Below, piece by piece: positions 31,596 through 40,344 of a stretch of 64,000 nucleotides of DNA. The position numbers and the translations under genes are program-made. The stretch's first letter is position 1. Every line of letters starts with the position of its first letter. This DNA is from Nonomuraea typhae (lineage in GTDB: Bacteria; Actinomycetota; Actinomycetes; Streptosporangiales; Streptosporangiaceae): assembly GCF_009760925.1 (NCBI RefSeq), contig NZ_VRLV01000014.1:62001-126000 (forward strand), in the 5' to 3' direction. The notes beneath the pieces are model-generated. The model saw only the letters and a program-made list of their open reading frames with translations. It was not told the DNA's origin and did not search any database.

Positions 31596-32488
31596 ACCAG
31601 CCTCCGCATCTGCTCCACGAGGCCGTCGCGCAGCGCGCCGGACGGGTCGCGGTGCTCGAGGTAGTCGTCGAATCCGGCGCCGAGGCTGGCCGCGATCCAG
31701 GAGCGCACCTCCTCGTCCCCGGTACGGCCCAGCGCCTGGTAGTCCTTGATCTCCGGCTCGGCGAAGTCGTAGGCGCGGTAGACCGAGGTGGGGAAGGCGC
31801 CGAAGGGCTGCTCGACCACGGCGGTGACGTACGCCTCGGGGATCGTCACCTGCTCGGGCCGATCGGCGAAGGCGCCGGCGGGCAGCACCTGCTCGGCCGA
31901 GACGACGGTGAACCGGGCAGCCCTCACCATGTCCACCTCATGCGAGGTAACCCCCTCAATCACGATATTTCCCGAAACATCAGCCCGATTCGCGTGAATC
32001 AACGCCACATCCGGCGTCATCGCCTTCAGCAACACCACCGGCCCGCCCCCGAACGGATCGGCCGACTCCACCGCCACCCCGTCCCTCACCAGATCGGCGA
32101 GCAGCGAGGTACCCAGCAAACTGCGCGTCGGCAGGTACGGCAGGCCCAGCGCCCCCGCCGCGAACCGGGTCGCCATGGCCAGGTGCGAGTGGTCCCCCAC
32201 GGAGACCTCGCCCCGCTCCACGGCCCGCCGCCAGGCGAACAGGGTCCCGTAACGTTCCAGGTTGCCCGTGCCCTGCTCGGTCCTGGTCACCAGCCCGGCG
32301 GCCACCAGCATGTCCAGGGGCAGCGACAGGTTGCAGCCGACCACGGTGAGCCCGCCGATCTCCTGCCGGATCACCTCGTGGACCAGCGCCATGGGGCAGC
32401 GGTTGATGTTCTGGCCGCCCATGCCGACGACGGCGCCGGGCCGTACGAAGCGGGAGACGGCCTCGGCGGCGGTCAGTAACTTACGCAC
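31592..32488 (-). CDS. CoA-transferase subunit A (IpdA/glutaconate-type)
   Basis: 298 residues. I take GTG 32488 (VRKLLTAAEAVSRFVRPGAV) as the start, 16 bp inside the end of the aldehyde dehydrogenase gene; GAGTGG lies upstream. Typical alpha-subunit features: GAVVGMGGQNINRCPMALVH, LTVVGCNLSLPLDMLVAAGL, the GxGN-like GTGNLERYGTLF and VALIHANRADVSGNIVIEG. The overlap with subunit B (GTGA) fits equimolar translation of the two subunits. Substrate unknown. Confidence 0.87.
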   Translation of the reverse strand: MRKLLTAAEAVSRFVRPGAVVGMGGQNINRCPMALVHEVIRQEIGGLTVVGCNLSLPLDMLVAAGLVTRTEQGTGNLERYGTLFAWRRAVERGEVSVGDHSHLAMATRFAAGALGLPYLPTRSLLGTSLLADLVRDGVAVESADPFGGGPVVLLKAMTPDVALIHANRADVSGNIVIEGVTSHEVDMVRAARFTVVSAEQVLPAGAFADRPEQVTIPEAYVTAVVEQPFGAFPTSVYRAYDFAEPEIKDYQALGRTGDEEVRSWIAASLGAGFDDYLEHRDPSGALRDGLVEQMRRLV

Positions 32489-33930
32489 GCCGACCGCCAC
32501 TCGGTGTAGAAGTCCCAGACCTGCGGCGAGCACTCGGGCGGGCCGAACTGCGAGAGTTTGGTGCCCATGTGCGGCAGGTGCGCGTAGGCGCCCACGCCCG
32601 GCCGGTTGACGTGCAGCATGCCGGCCTCGAAGCGGTCGAGCGCCTCGAAGATGTGCGCCGGGTTCTGCGTGAAGATCGTGCCGCTCATGCCGTACTTGAC
32701 GGAGTTGGAGATGCGCATGGCCTCGTCGAAGCCGTCGCAGTCGATCACCGACAGCACGGGGCCGAAGATCTCCTCCTGGGCGATCTCGCTGTCCCAGGGG
32801 ACGTCGCGCAGGACGGTCGGCTGGACGTAGTAGCCCTCGGGCACGCCGTCGGTGTGGCGGGCGCCGCCGATGGCGACCTTGGCGCCGCTCTCCTGGGCGG
32901 CGGCGATCGCGTCCAGGCAGGCGGTCATGCGGGTCTCGTTGACGACCGGCCCGATCGTGGCGTCCTCGGCCAGGCCGTACCCCACCTTGAGGGCGGCGAC
33001 CTCGGCGAGCAGCTTGTCCAGGAAGGGCTCCTTGACGACCTTGTCCACCACGACCCGGGAGGTGGCGCTGCAGCGCTGCCCGGACTGGCCGAACGCGCCG
33101 AAGGCGGCGGCCTTGGCCGCCTTGCCGAGGTCGGCGTCGGCCAGCACCAGGACGGCGTTCTTGCCGCCGAGCTCGAGCTGCGTGCGCAGCAGGCGGGGCG
33201 CGCCCGCGGTGTGGATGGCCCGGCCCACGGGCAGCGAGCCGGTGAAGCTGATGCCGGCCACGCCGGGATGTGCGACCAGCGCCTGACCCGCGGCGATGTC
33301 GCCCTGCACGAGATTGAGCACCCCGGCCGGAACCCCGGCGTCCGCGAACGCCTCCACCAGCAGCGCGGCGGTGAGCGGCGTGAGCGGCGAGGGCTTCAGC
33401 ACCGCGCCGCACCCGGCCAGCAGCGCGGGCGCCACCTTCCACATCGGGATGGCCAGCGGGAAGTTCCACGGCGTGACCAGCCCGACGACGCCGATGGGCG
33501 CGCGGAAGGTGTAGGCGAACGTCCGCGGCTCCTCGGCCGGCAGTGTCTCCCCCTTGAGCCGGCGCCCCTCCCCCGCGGTGAAGTCCAGGATGGCGAGGGA
33601 GCGGCTGACCTCGCCGCGCGCCTCCTTGAGCAGTTTGCCCTGCTCGCGGGTGATCGCCTGGGCGAAGTCCTCGGCACGCTCCTCGATGAGGCGCTCGGCG
33701 GCCCGCAGGTGCTCGGCCCGCTTGACGGGCCCGAGCGCCTTCCACGCCGGCAGGGCCGCGGCGGCCGCCTCGACGGCCAGCTCGACGTCGGCGCCGCCGG
33801 ACTCGGCGAAGTCCCCGATGTGGTCGGAGAGGTCGCCCGGGTTGATGTTGGGCCGGGTCTGCCCGCTCTCGGGGGCACGCCATTCGCCGCCGATGTGATT
33901 GAGCAGGTAGCGACTCGGGATCGTCGCCAT
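32473..33930 (-). CDS. NAD(P)-dependent aldehyde dehydrogenase
   Basis: 485 residues from ATG 33930 (GGAAAGGAAC site). Full-length ALDH: N-terminal LLNHIGGEWRAPESG, cofactor motif GISFTGSLPVGRAIHTAGA, the general-base Glu in LELGGKNAVLVLADADLGKA and the catalytic Cys in GQSGQRCSATSRVVVD. The C-terminus (GAYAHLPHMGTKLSQFGPPE) is of the benzaldehyde/vanillin or ketoglutarate-semialdehyde type. First gene of the operon with the CoA-transferase and the lyase-like gene; it probably oxidises an aldehyde made from the imported compound to an acid that is then activated with CoA. Confidence 0.9.
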   Translation of the reverse strand: MATIPSRYLLNHIGGEWRAPESGQTRPNINPGDLSDHIGDFAESGGADVELAVEAAAAALPAWKALGPVKRAEHLRAAERLIEERAEDFAQAITREQGKLLKEARGEVSRSLAILDFTAGEGRRLKGETLPAEEPRTFAYTFRAPIGVVGLVTPWNFPLAIPMWKVAPALLAGCGAVLKPSPLTPLTAALLVEAFADAGVPAGVLNLVQGDIAAGQALVAHPGVAGISFTGSLPVGRAIHTAGAPRLLRTQLELGGKNAVLVLADADLGKAAKAAAFGAFGQSGQRCSATSRVVVDKVVKEPFLDKLLAEVAALKVGYGLAEDATIGPVVNETRMTACLDAIAAAQESGAKVAIGGARHTDGVPEGYYVQPTVLRDVPWDSEIAQEEIFGPVLSVIDCDGFDEAMRISNSVKYGMSGTIFTQNPAHIFEALDRFEAGMLHVNRPGVGAYAHLPHMGTKLSQFGPPECSPQVWDFYTEWRSACVSY

Positions 33931-34041
33931 GGGGTTCCTTTCCTCTCAACGTCCAGTACGGCAAAGCCTCACTGACAGGGATGTTCCGGACAAGAGGGAT
34001 AACTCTGATGCCCCCGATAGACAGCGGCTATATCCCCCCGC

Positions 34042-34056
34042 CTATGGCCGCCATAG
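34042..34056. promoter_or_regulatory. Perfect palindrome CTATGGC-C-GCCATAG, LysR-like box
   Basis: A 15-bp perfect palindrome containing T-N11-A (34043-34055) in the 292-bp gap between the divergent aldehyde dehydrogenase and ABC-transporter operons. A weaker GATAG...CTAT pair lies about 25 bp before it. It is a shared operator candidate for both units; no regulator gene is adjacent. Confidence 0.6.
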
Positions 34057-34222
34057 ACAAATCAACATTGGCCAGGCCGTACCCGTGGACTAGACATGCC
34101 GAATGCGGCCCCCTTTCGAGGGCGCCCCGGGAGTTCACCCCGAATTCACCTTCCCGCAGCCTCCCCGATATCCGACATAAGCCAGCATTCGGTGCGAAAT
34201 CCCCTAGAAGGGTAGATAAGTG

Positions 34223-35299
34223 ATGAAAATTCGTATCGGGCTTATGGCTGCCTCCCTGTTCGCGCTCACGGCATGCGGCGCCTCCGGCGCGGGCACCTAC
34301 GACTGGGCCGCCGCACCGGACCCCGGCAAGATCGCCGAACAGGGCAAGGACCTGCCCACGTACGGCCTGGCCCCCGACTGGGCCAACTACGGCGAGGTCG
34401 TCAAGACGTTCTGTGCCAAGCACAACGGCACCTGTGCCCACAAGGACACGGACATGTCCTCCTCGGAGGAGATCGTCCGCTTCGACGCCGAGAAGGAGAA
34501 CCCCATCGCCACGGCCAGCGACATCGGCCTGATGTGGGGGCCGGTCGCCGAGGCCAAGGGCGTGGTCCCCGCCTACCTGCCGCCGAGCGCGAGCAAGCTC
34601 AAGGACTGGCAGAAGGGCAAGGGCGGCTGGGTGGCCACCTTCGTCGGCGCGCCCGCCTTCGTGGTCAACACCGACAAGGTGAAGAACCCGCCCAAGACCT
34701 GGGCCGACCTGCTCAAGCCCGAGTACAAGGGCATGATCGCCACCAAGAACCCGGCCTCCTCCGGCACCGGCCAGGCCATGGTCGTGGCCGCGGCGGTGGC
34801 CAACGGCGGCTCCGTGGACGACCTGGCCCCCGCCTACGCCTACTTCAAGAAGCTCAAGGACGCCGGCAACCTCAGCGACGTCAAGATGAGCGAGGAGACC
34901 CTGGAGAAGGGCGAGGCCCCGATCCAGGTCAACTACGACTTCAACGGCCTGGCGCAGAAGGCCGCGCTGAAGGAGAAGAACGTCAACGTCGAGGTGATCA
35001 TCCCCGGCGACGGCTCCGTCTGGTCGCCCTCCGGCCTGATGATCAACAAGTACAACGCCGGGAAGGGCGACTTCCTCAAGGGCTTCCTCGAGTACGTGCT
35101 CTCCGACGAGGCCCAGCTCCTGTTCGCCAAGTTCGGCGCCCGCCCCATCCGCGCCCTGAACGGCGACCTCCAGGTCCCGGCCGAGGCGAAGGCCAACTGG
35201 CTGCCCGACGGCGCCTACGCCCCGGTGAAGGAGATCGAGATCACGAAGATCAATGTGGAGACCATCGTCGCCGACTGGGAGGCGAAGGTACTCGCGTGA
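34223..35299 (+). CDS. ABC transporter substrate-binding lipoprotein
   Basis: 358 residues from ATG 34223; GTG 34220 is equally good, 7 bp after GAAGGG. The lipobox is LTAC with Cys18. Periplasmic-binding-protein type 2 fold: PTYGLAPDWANYGEVVKTFC, then VGAPAFVVNTDKVKNPPKTW and ADLLKPEYKGMIATKNPASS with SGTGQAMVVAAAVANGG, as in the iron/thiamine/polyamine/2-aminoethylphosphonate (SBP_bac_6/AfuA-PotD) group. The ligand cannot be told from sequence. First gene of a four-gene importer operon, overlapping the next by 4 bp. Confidence 0.88.
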   Translation: MKIRIGLMAASLFALTACGASGAGTYDWAAAPDPGKIAEQGKDLPTYGLAPDWANYGEVVKTFCAKHNGTCAHKDTDMSSSEEIVRFDAEKENPIATASDIGLMWGPVAEAKGVVPAYLPPSASKLKDWQKGKGGWVATFVGAPAFVVNTDKVKNPPKTWADLLKPEYKGMIATKNPASSGTGQAMVVAAAVANGGSVDDLAPAYAYFKKLKDAGNLSDVKMSEETLEKGEAPIQVNYDFNGLAQKAALKEKNVNVEVIIPGDGSVWSPSGLMINKYNAGKGDFLKGFLEYVLSDEAQLLFAKFGARPIRALNGDLQVPAEAKANWLPDGAYAPVKEIEITKINVETIVADWEAKVLA

Positions 35300-36162
35300 C
35301 CTTCCACATCGAGGGGGCGGCGCGCAGGCTCCTCACCCGGTGGGGACCGGCGCTGCCGCTGCTGGCCTTCACCTTCGCCACGCTCGTGCTGCCCGCCCTG
35401 CGGCTGGTCCACGACACCTTCGCGCTGCCCGACGGCACCTACGGCCTCGGCCACATCACCAAGGTGATCGCCAACCCCGTGGACCGCCAGGCCGTCGCCG
35501 GCTCGCTCGCGCTCGGCTTCGTCCAGGCCACGCTGGCCACCGCCATCGGCGCCCCGGCCGCCTGGCTCATCACCCGCATGCGGCTCGGCGGCCGCGCCTT
35601 CTGGCTCTCGCTCATGAACGTGGCCGCCAACTTCGCCGGCATCGGCCTGGCCTTCGGCTTCGTCGCGCTCATCGGCTCCACCGGCATGCTCACCCTCGTC
35701 CTGCGGGCGCTGCTCGGCGTCGAGGACAACCCGTTCCCCTCCACCGGCTCCTTCAGCGGCATGAACATCGTCTACCTGTACTTCAACGTGCCGATGTTCG
35801 TCCTGCTCACCCTGCCGGCGCTGAGCGTGCTCAAGGAGGACTGGCAGGAGGCCGCCGCCGTCTGCAAGGCCACCCGGTGGCAGTTCTGGCGGCACGTCGG
35901 CATCCCGGTGCTCGCGCCGTTCGTCGTGGCCGGCTGGCTGCTCGTCTTCACCTGGACGATCGGGGTGTACGCCGTCGCCTACGCGGTGGCCGCCTCACCC
36001 GGCTCCCAGAAGCTCATCACCCTGCAGATCGGCACCACGCTGGAAACCTCCGTCTTCGGCCTCGGCCGCGCCGCCGTCCTGTCGGTGCTGCTCATGATCC
36101 TGGCCGTGGGCGCCACCGTGCTCTACCGGCAGTGCCTCAAACGCGCCGCGAGGTGGTTGTGA
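35296..36162 (+). CDS. ABC transporter permease 1
   Basis: 288 residues from GTG 35296 (GTGA overlap with the binding-protein stop). About six membrane helices; the EAA coupling loop is QEAAAVCKATRWQFWRHVGI (EAA-x3-G in the form EAAAVCKAT). It is related to the PotB/CysT/FbpB inner-membrane proteins. It pairs with the following permease. Confidence 0.9.
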   Translation: MTFHIEGAARRLLTRWGPALPLLAFTFATLVLPALRLVHDTFALPDGTYGLGHITKVIANPVDRQAVAGSLALGFVQATLATAIGAPAAWLITRMRLGGRAFWLSLMNVAANFAGIGLAFGFVALIGSTGMLTLVLRALLGVEDNPFPSTGSFSGMNIVYLYFNVPMFVLLTLPALSVLKEDWQEAAAVCKATRWQFWRHVGIPVLAPFVVAGWLLVFTWTIGVYAVAYAVAASPGSQKLITLQIGTTLETSVFGLGRAAVLSVLLMILAVGATVLYRQCLKRAARWL

Positions 36163-36968
36163 CCAGGCGCGTCCTCCTCGGCCTGCTGGCCTGCTACTTC
36201 GGCCTGCCGCTGCTGGCCGCGCTGCTCTACTCCGTCGCCACCCGGTGGACCCACACCGCGCTGCCCGACGGCTACACCCTCGCCCACTGGGCCGGGGTCT
36301 TCGCCCAGCCGGACGTGGCCGCCGCGCTCGGCCGCTCGCTCCTGCTGTCGGCCGTGGTCGTGGTCATCGAGATCGTGCTGGTCGTGCCCGCCGCCTACTG
36401 GTCGGTGGTGCACAACCCGCGCATCGGCTCGGTGATCCAGACGATCGCCGTCATCCCGTTCGCGATCCCCTGGGTGGTCGTCGGCGCGGGCATCCAGCTC
36501 GTCACCAAGTCGGTCGCGCCCCAGCTGTTCGGCACGTTCTGGCTGCTGGCCGCCTCGACCGCGGCGATCGCCTTCCCGTTCATGTACCGGGCCGTGGAAA
36601 GCTCGTTGCTGGCGGCGGGAGCCGTACGGCTCAGCGAGGCCGCGGCGACGTGCGGGGCGAGCCCGCTGCAGACGCTGGTCAAGGTCATCGTCCCGGCCAT
36701 CAGGGGCGGGGTCGTGGCCGGGGCGCTGCTGGTCATCGCGACCGCCATGAACGAGTTCGCGCTGGCCAAGATCCTCGTCGGCGTGGGCTACGAGACGCTG
36801 CCGCTGTGGTCGGCCCGCCAGTTCGTCTCGCGCACGCTGGGCGACCCGAACGCGCTCGCCGTCGTCACCATCTTCACCTTCGGCCTGTTGTTCGCGCTGT
36901 CCGCGCTGGTCGTCTGGCTCGGCCGCGGCCGGGTCAGCGCGAGCATGGGAGGGAACACCATCACATGA
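36159..36968 (+). CDS. ABC transporter permease 2
   Basis: 269 residues from GTG 36159, overlapping permease 1 by 4 bp. Membrane helices throughout; coupling loop RLSEAAATCGASPLQTLVKV followed by IVPAIRGGVVAGALLV, the PotC/FbpB-type EAA motif. It ends overlapping the ATPase ATG by 4 bp (ATGA), so all four importer genes are translationally coupled. Confidence 0.9.
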   Translation: MTRRVLLGLLACYFGLPLLAALLYSVATRWTHTALPDGYTLAHWAGVFAQPDVAAALGRSLLLSAVVVVIEIVLVVPAAYWSVVHNPRIGSVIQTIAVIPFAIPWVVVGAGIQLVTKSVAPQLFGTFWLLAASTAAIAFPFMYRAVESSLLAAGAVRLSEAAATCGASPLQTLVKVIVPAIRGGVVAGALLVIATAMNEFALAKILVGVGYETLPLWSARQFVSRTLGDPNALAVVTIFTFGLLFALSALVVWLGRGRVSASMGGNTIT

Positions 36969-37996
36969 GCCACGTCGTCCTCGACCGCATCACCAAACGC
37001 TACGGCGGGCACCACGCGCTCAACGGCGTCACCGTCACCGTCGAGCAGGGCGAGATGCTGGCCCTGCTCGGCCCGTCCGGCTGCGGCAAGACCACACTCC
37101 TGCGCTGCATCGCCGGGCTGACCGCCTTCGACAGCGGCAGGCTGACCATCGGCGGCGCCGACATGTCCGGCGTTCCCGTGCGGAAGCGGCCCATCGGGAT
37201 GGTCTTCCAGTCCTACGCGCTCTTCCCCAACCTCACCGTGCGCGGCAACGTCGCCTTCCCGCTGACCGTGCGCAAGAAGCCGAAGGCCGAGATCGAGGCG
37301 CGCACGGACGAGATGCTCGCGCTCGTCGGCCTCGACCATCTCGGCGACCGGCTGCCGAACCAGCTCTCCGGCGGCCAGCAGCAGCGGGTCGCGCTCGCCC
37401 GCGCCCTCTCCCCCGGCCCCGAGGTGCTGCTCCTGGACGAACCGCTGTCCGCGCTCGACGCCCAGGTCCGCACCCGGCTGCGCGACGAGGTCCGCCGCAT
37501 CCAGCACCAGGTCGGCATCACCACCGTCTTCGTCACCCACGACCAGGCCGAGGCCCTCGCCATCTCCGACCGGGTCGCGGTCATGAACGCCGGCGACATC
37601 GAGCAGTGCGCCCCGCCCGCCGAGATCTACACCGCGCCCTCGACCCGCTTCACCGCCGGGTTCGTCGGCAACCGCAACACGCTGGAGCTGACGGCGGCGG
37701 ACGGCCGGGTGCGCGCGGGCGGCGCCTTCGACGTGGCCGCACCGGCGGAGCGCGTCCTGGTGATGTTCCGCCCCGAGGACGTCTGCCTCACCCGCGACGG
37801 CTCCGGCGCGCGGGGCACGGTCGACGTCACCGTCTTCCTCGGCGCCACCACCCGCGTGTACGTCCAGGTGGGCATCGACGGCATGCCCGTCACGCTCTTC
37901 GCCGACCTGCCCTCACGGGCCGCGGCCGAGCTCACGCCGGGAGACGAGGTGCGGGTGCGCGTCGCCGGCGACCACGTACGGGTCTTCCCCGCCTGA
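36965..37996 (+). CDS. ABC transporter ATP-binding protein (PotA/FbpC type)
   Basis: 343 residues. Walker A GPSGCGKTT (36-44), Q-loop Gln82 (FQSYALFPNLTV), signature LSGGQQQRV (134-142), Walker B LLLDEP (155-160) and the H-loop in VFVTHDQAEAL. A TOBE domain follows (about 265-340, MFRPEDVCLTRDG and VTVFLGATTRVYVQVG). The TOBE domain puts it in the polyamine/iron/sugar-type importers (CUT1/POPT). Last gene of the operon. It powers uptake of the ligand bound by the lipoprotein. Confidence 0.93.
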   Translation: MSHVVLDRITKRYGGHHALNGVTVTVEQGEMLALLGPSGCGKTTLLRCIAGLTAFDSGRLTIGGADMSGVPVRKRPIGMVFQSYALFPNLTVRGNVAFPLTVRKKPKAEIEARTDEMLALVGLDHLGDRLPNQLSGGQQQRVALARALSPGPEVLLLDEPLSALDAQVRTRLRDEVRRIQHQVGITTVFVTHDQAEALAISDRVAVMNAGDIEQCAPPAEIYTAPSTRFTAGFVGNRNTLELTAADGRVRAGGAFDVAAPAERVLVMFRPEDVCLTRDGSGARGTVDVTVFLGATTRVYVQVGIDGMPVTLFADLPSRAAAELTPGDEVRVRVAGDHVRVFPA

Positions 37997-38025
37997 GCCC
38001 GCCCGCCTCTGGGTACGGCACGGCG

Positions 38026-38478
38026 TCATGCCTCGCCCGTGGTCACCAGCCAGGCCACCCGCAGCGGCAGCACCGCGGCGGCGGCCAGCACCAGGACCGC
38101 CCGTGCCCACAGGGCCACCGCCCGCTCCGTCGCGACGGCGGCCACCAGCGCCGCCGTCGTGAACGCCACCAGCGACCGCACGACGTCGGGCACCCCGTCC
38201 GGCCACACCGGGACGAACCGCTGCCCGATCTCGGCCATCACGACCAGCCCGCCCGCCGTCCACGCCACCGGCCCCGCCCGCGTCACCCCGGCCAGCCGCA
38301 GCAGCACCCCGGCCCCGGCCAGCAGCACCACCGAGATCGCCACCTGTGCCCCCAGCATCGGATACAGGCACTCCCAGCCGTCACACGAGATCGCCCTGTA
38401 GGCCAGCCCGACGCTGGCCCACCAGACGACCCCCAAGGCCGCGTACACCCCCACGACCCGTCCCCAGCGTCCGAACAT
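38026..38478 (-). CDS. Small multipass membrane protein, unknown
   Basis: 150 residues from ATG 38478 (GATGGAG site). Four hydrophobic segments: about 8-28, 42-64, 72-88 and 105-145. A short outer loop holds ISCDGWECLYP, whose two Cys could form a disulfide. No family recognised. It lies 26 bp after the TPR gene end on the same strand and may belong to the peptide/TPR unit. Confidence 0.65.
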   Translation of the reverse strand: MFGRWGRVVGVYAALGVVWWASVGLAYRAISCDGWECLYPMLGAQVAISVVLLAGAGVLLRLAGVTRAGPVAWTAGGLVVMAEIGQRFVPVWPDGVPDVVRSLVAFTTAALVAAVATERAVALWARAVLVLAAAAVLPLRVAWLVTTGEA

Positions 38479-38504
38479 CGCTCCATCATGGCAAAACCGG
38501 TGAT

Positions 38505-40214
38505 CTAGCGATTCGCGTTCGCCCGCTTCTCATCCCGCTCCGCCTCCGTGGTCCGGCCCAGGGCACGCAGCGCCACCGCCCGGTTGGCGTAGCCGTCGGC
38601 CTGGGGTTCCAGCTCCAGCGCCCGCGACAGGTCCGCGACCGCGCCCTCCGGATCCCCGGTCGCGAACCGCAGCACCCCCCGGTTGGCCCACGCCGCGGCC
38701 AGCTCCGGCGCCGCCTTGAGCGCCAGCCCGAACGCCTCCTCGGCCGCCGCGAACCGGCGCGCGGACGTCTCCAGTTGCCCGAGCACCGCCAGCAGATGCG
38801 GGTTGCCCGGCGCCAGCAGCAGCCCGGCCGTCACATCCGCCCTGGCCTCCTCGTCCCGCTCGGCCCCGGCCAGCAGCCCGGCGCGGTTGATGTAGGCGTT
38901 GAGGTAGGACGGATCCAGCTCGATCACCCGGCCCAGGTCGGCCAGCGCGCCCGCGTCGTCCCCCGTCGCCAGCCGCAGCTCGGCCCGGTTGTAGTACGCC
39001 TCCGGCAGCGGCGGTCCCGCGGCCATCGCGGCCTCGTAGTCGGCCAGCGCCTCGGCATGCCGGCCGAGCCGGAACCACAGGTTGCCGCGGTCGAGGTAGT
39101 AGTCGGGAAAGGCGGGATCCATCCGGATCGCCGCGGCGTAATCGGCCAGGGCCTCGCGCACCCTGCCGGCCTCGGCCAGGAGCTGGGCCCGGTTGGCCAG
39201 CAGGACCATCCGGTGCACCGGGTGCCGCTCGCCCAGTTCCCCTGCCAGCGCCAGTGCCGACTCCACCAGTTGCAGCGCCCGGTCCCTGCGGCCCAGCCGT
39301 ACCTCCACCAGGGCCAGGCCGTTGCGGTCGAAGCCCAGCTTGAACGCCCGCTCGGCCGGGTCGGGCAGCACGGAGGAGATGGCGATGGCCTGGTTCAGCC
39401 AGGCGCGGGCCCGGCCGAGGTCGCGGCGCGCGGGATCGGGGTGGCGGGCGTCCAGCATGGCGGTGCCGTACGCGCTGGCGGCGTGCACGGCCGGATCCTG
39501 GCTCGCCCGGCGCACGCGCTCCCACAGCGCCCGCGCCTCCTCGGTACGGCCGAGCCCGCCGAGCGCGGTGGCCACGCGCTGCGCGAACCGCCACCAGCGC
39601 GTGCTCCCCTCCGCCGTGCGGCCCATGCCGCGCTCGCCCAGCTCGGCCACCGCGTGCAGGAATCCCTCCCGCATGCAGCGATCGACCACGGGCCACAGCT
39701 CGGCGGCGTCCCGCTCGTCCGCGGGATGCGCGGGACCGTCGGCGCAGACCGTGATCGCCAGCGTCCGCGCCGGGACCCTGCGCATCAGCACGGCCAGCAG
39801 CTCGGTGTCGGTGGGGTCCGCCTCCGCCGCGTTGCACACCACGACGGCGCTGCCGGGCGGCGCGGCCGCGCGCACGAACTCCGCGAGTCCGTTGGCGATC
39901 CTCAGCGTACGGCGGGGCGCGGGCACCAGGATGCGCTCGTCGTCGGTGAGCCCGTCGCCCAGGCCGACCCGCCGGGCGGGCACCCGATCGCGAAGATCGG
40001 GTGCCGCCGCGCGTATCTCGATGTCATGGGCTGCCACGAGGTCGTCGGAACGTTCCATGGCAGCCGGCACCAGGTGATGCAGCAGTGCCGCCGCGACGGT
40101 GTAGGGCCCGTTGGGGAGCCGGTGCGCGTCGATCGGCGGTACCAGCAGCGGCATGGTGTCCACGTCGGCCGGTGGGGCGCCCGGGATCCGGACGTGGGAC
40201 GGTTTCTCGATCAC
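38505..40214 (-). CDS. TPR protein with degenerate STAND-NTPase-like N-terminus, coupled to 24-aa peptide
   Basis: 569 residues from GTG 40214, overlapping the stop of the 24-codon gene 40211-40285 by 4 bp. Residues about 30-165 look like an eroded STAND/AAA domain: PNGPYTVAAALLHHLVP, then a Walker-B-like strand SAVVVCNAAEADPTDTELLA (122-141) and RTLAITVCADG; no Walker A loop is visible. From about 200 to the end there are many TPR units, e.g. EALADYAAAIRMDPAFPDYY, LDRGNLWFRLGRHAEALADY and AYYNRAELRLATGDDAGALA. Such proteins usually bind peptides or protein partners, so the coupled peptide is the first candidate ligand or client. Function not established. Confidence 0.85.
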   Translation of the reverse strand: MIEKPSHVRIPGAPPADVDTMPLLVPPIDAHRLPNGPYTVAAALLHHLVPAAMERSDDLVAAHDIEIRAAAPDLRDRVPARRVGLGDGLTDDERILVPAPRRTLRIANGLAEFVRAAAPPGSAVVVCNAAEADPTDTELLAVLMRRVPARTLAITVCADGPAHPADERDAAELWPVVDRCMREGFLHAVAELGERGMGRTAEGSTRWWRFAQRVATALGGLGRTEEARALWERVRRASQDPAVHAASAYGTAMLDARHPDPARRDLGRARAWLNQAIAISSVLPDPAERAFKLGFDRNGLALVEVRLGRRDRALQLVESALALAGELGERHPVHRMVLLANRAQLLAEAGRVREALADYAAAIRMDPAFPDYYLDRGNLWFRLGRHAEALADYEAAMAAGPPLPEAYYNRAELRLATGDDAGALADLGRVIELDPSYLNAYINRAGLLAGAERDEEARADVTAGLLLAPGNPHLLAVLGQLETSARRFAAAEEAFGLALKAAPELAAAWANRGVLRFATGDPEGAVADLSRALELEPQADGYANRAVALRALGRTTEAERDEKRANANR

Positions 40215-40285
40215 CCCTTGTGAATGACGCTGGAGGTCCCGGTGAGCTTCGCGGTGCCTGGCTTGCGGACAACGATGCGCTTCAT
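40211..40285 (-). CDS. 24-residue basic peptide gene (possible signal or RiPP precursor)
   Basis: ATG 40285 follows an excellent ribosome-binding site (GGAGAGGG, 5 bp before the ATG). The product is 24 residues: it starts MKRIVVRKPGTAKL, has a Thr/Ser-rich middle and ends SSVIHKG. Six Lys/Arg, no Asp, Glu or Cys. The stop overlaps the GTG of the TPR gene by 4 bp, so the TPR protein can be made only where this peptide is translated. A promoter with an operator in its spacer lies 32 bp upstream. The TPR partner and nearby EamA exporter suggest a secreted or internal signal peptide or a modified peptide; a simple leader that controls TPR translation is the alternative. Confidence 0.7.
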   Translation of the reverse strand: MKRIVVRKPGTAKLTGTSSVIHKG

Positions 40286-40316
40286 GATGTCCCTCTCCAT
40301 CTACCGATAATCACCC

Positions 40317-40344
40317 ATTATTCGGACACTCCACCGAATATCAA
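40317..40344 (-). promoter_or_regulatory. Promoter TTGATA-N16-AATAAT with operator in spacer
   Basis: On the minus strand, -35 TTGATA (40344-40339) and -10 AATAAT (40322-40317) are 16 bp apart. The inverted repeat TATTCGG-N8-CCGAATA (40319-40340) fills the spacer, an arrangement for a repressor. Transcription would start near 40310, 25 bp before the peptide ATG. The whole 40300-40414 stretch is strikingly AT-rich for this genome. Confidence 0.6.
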
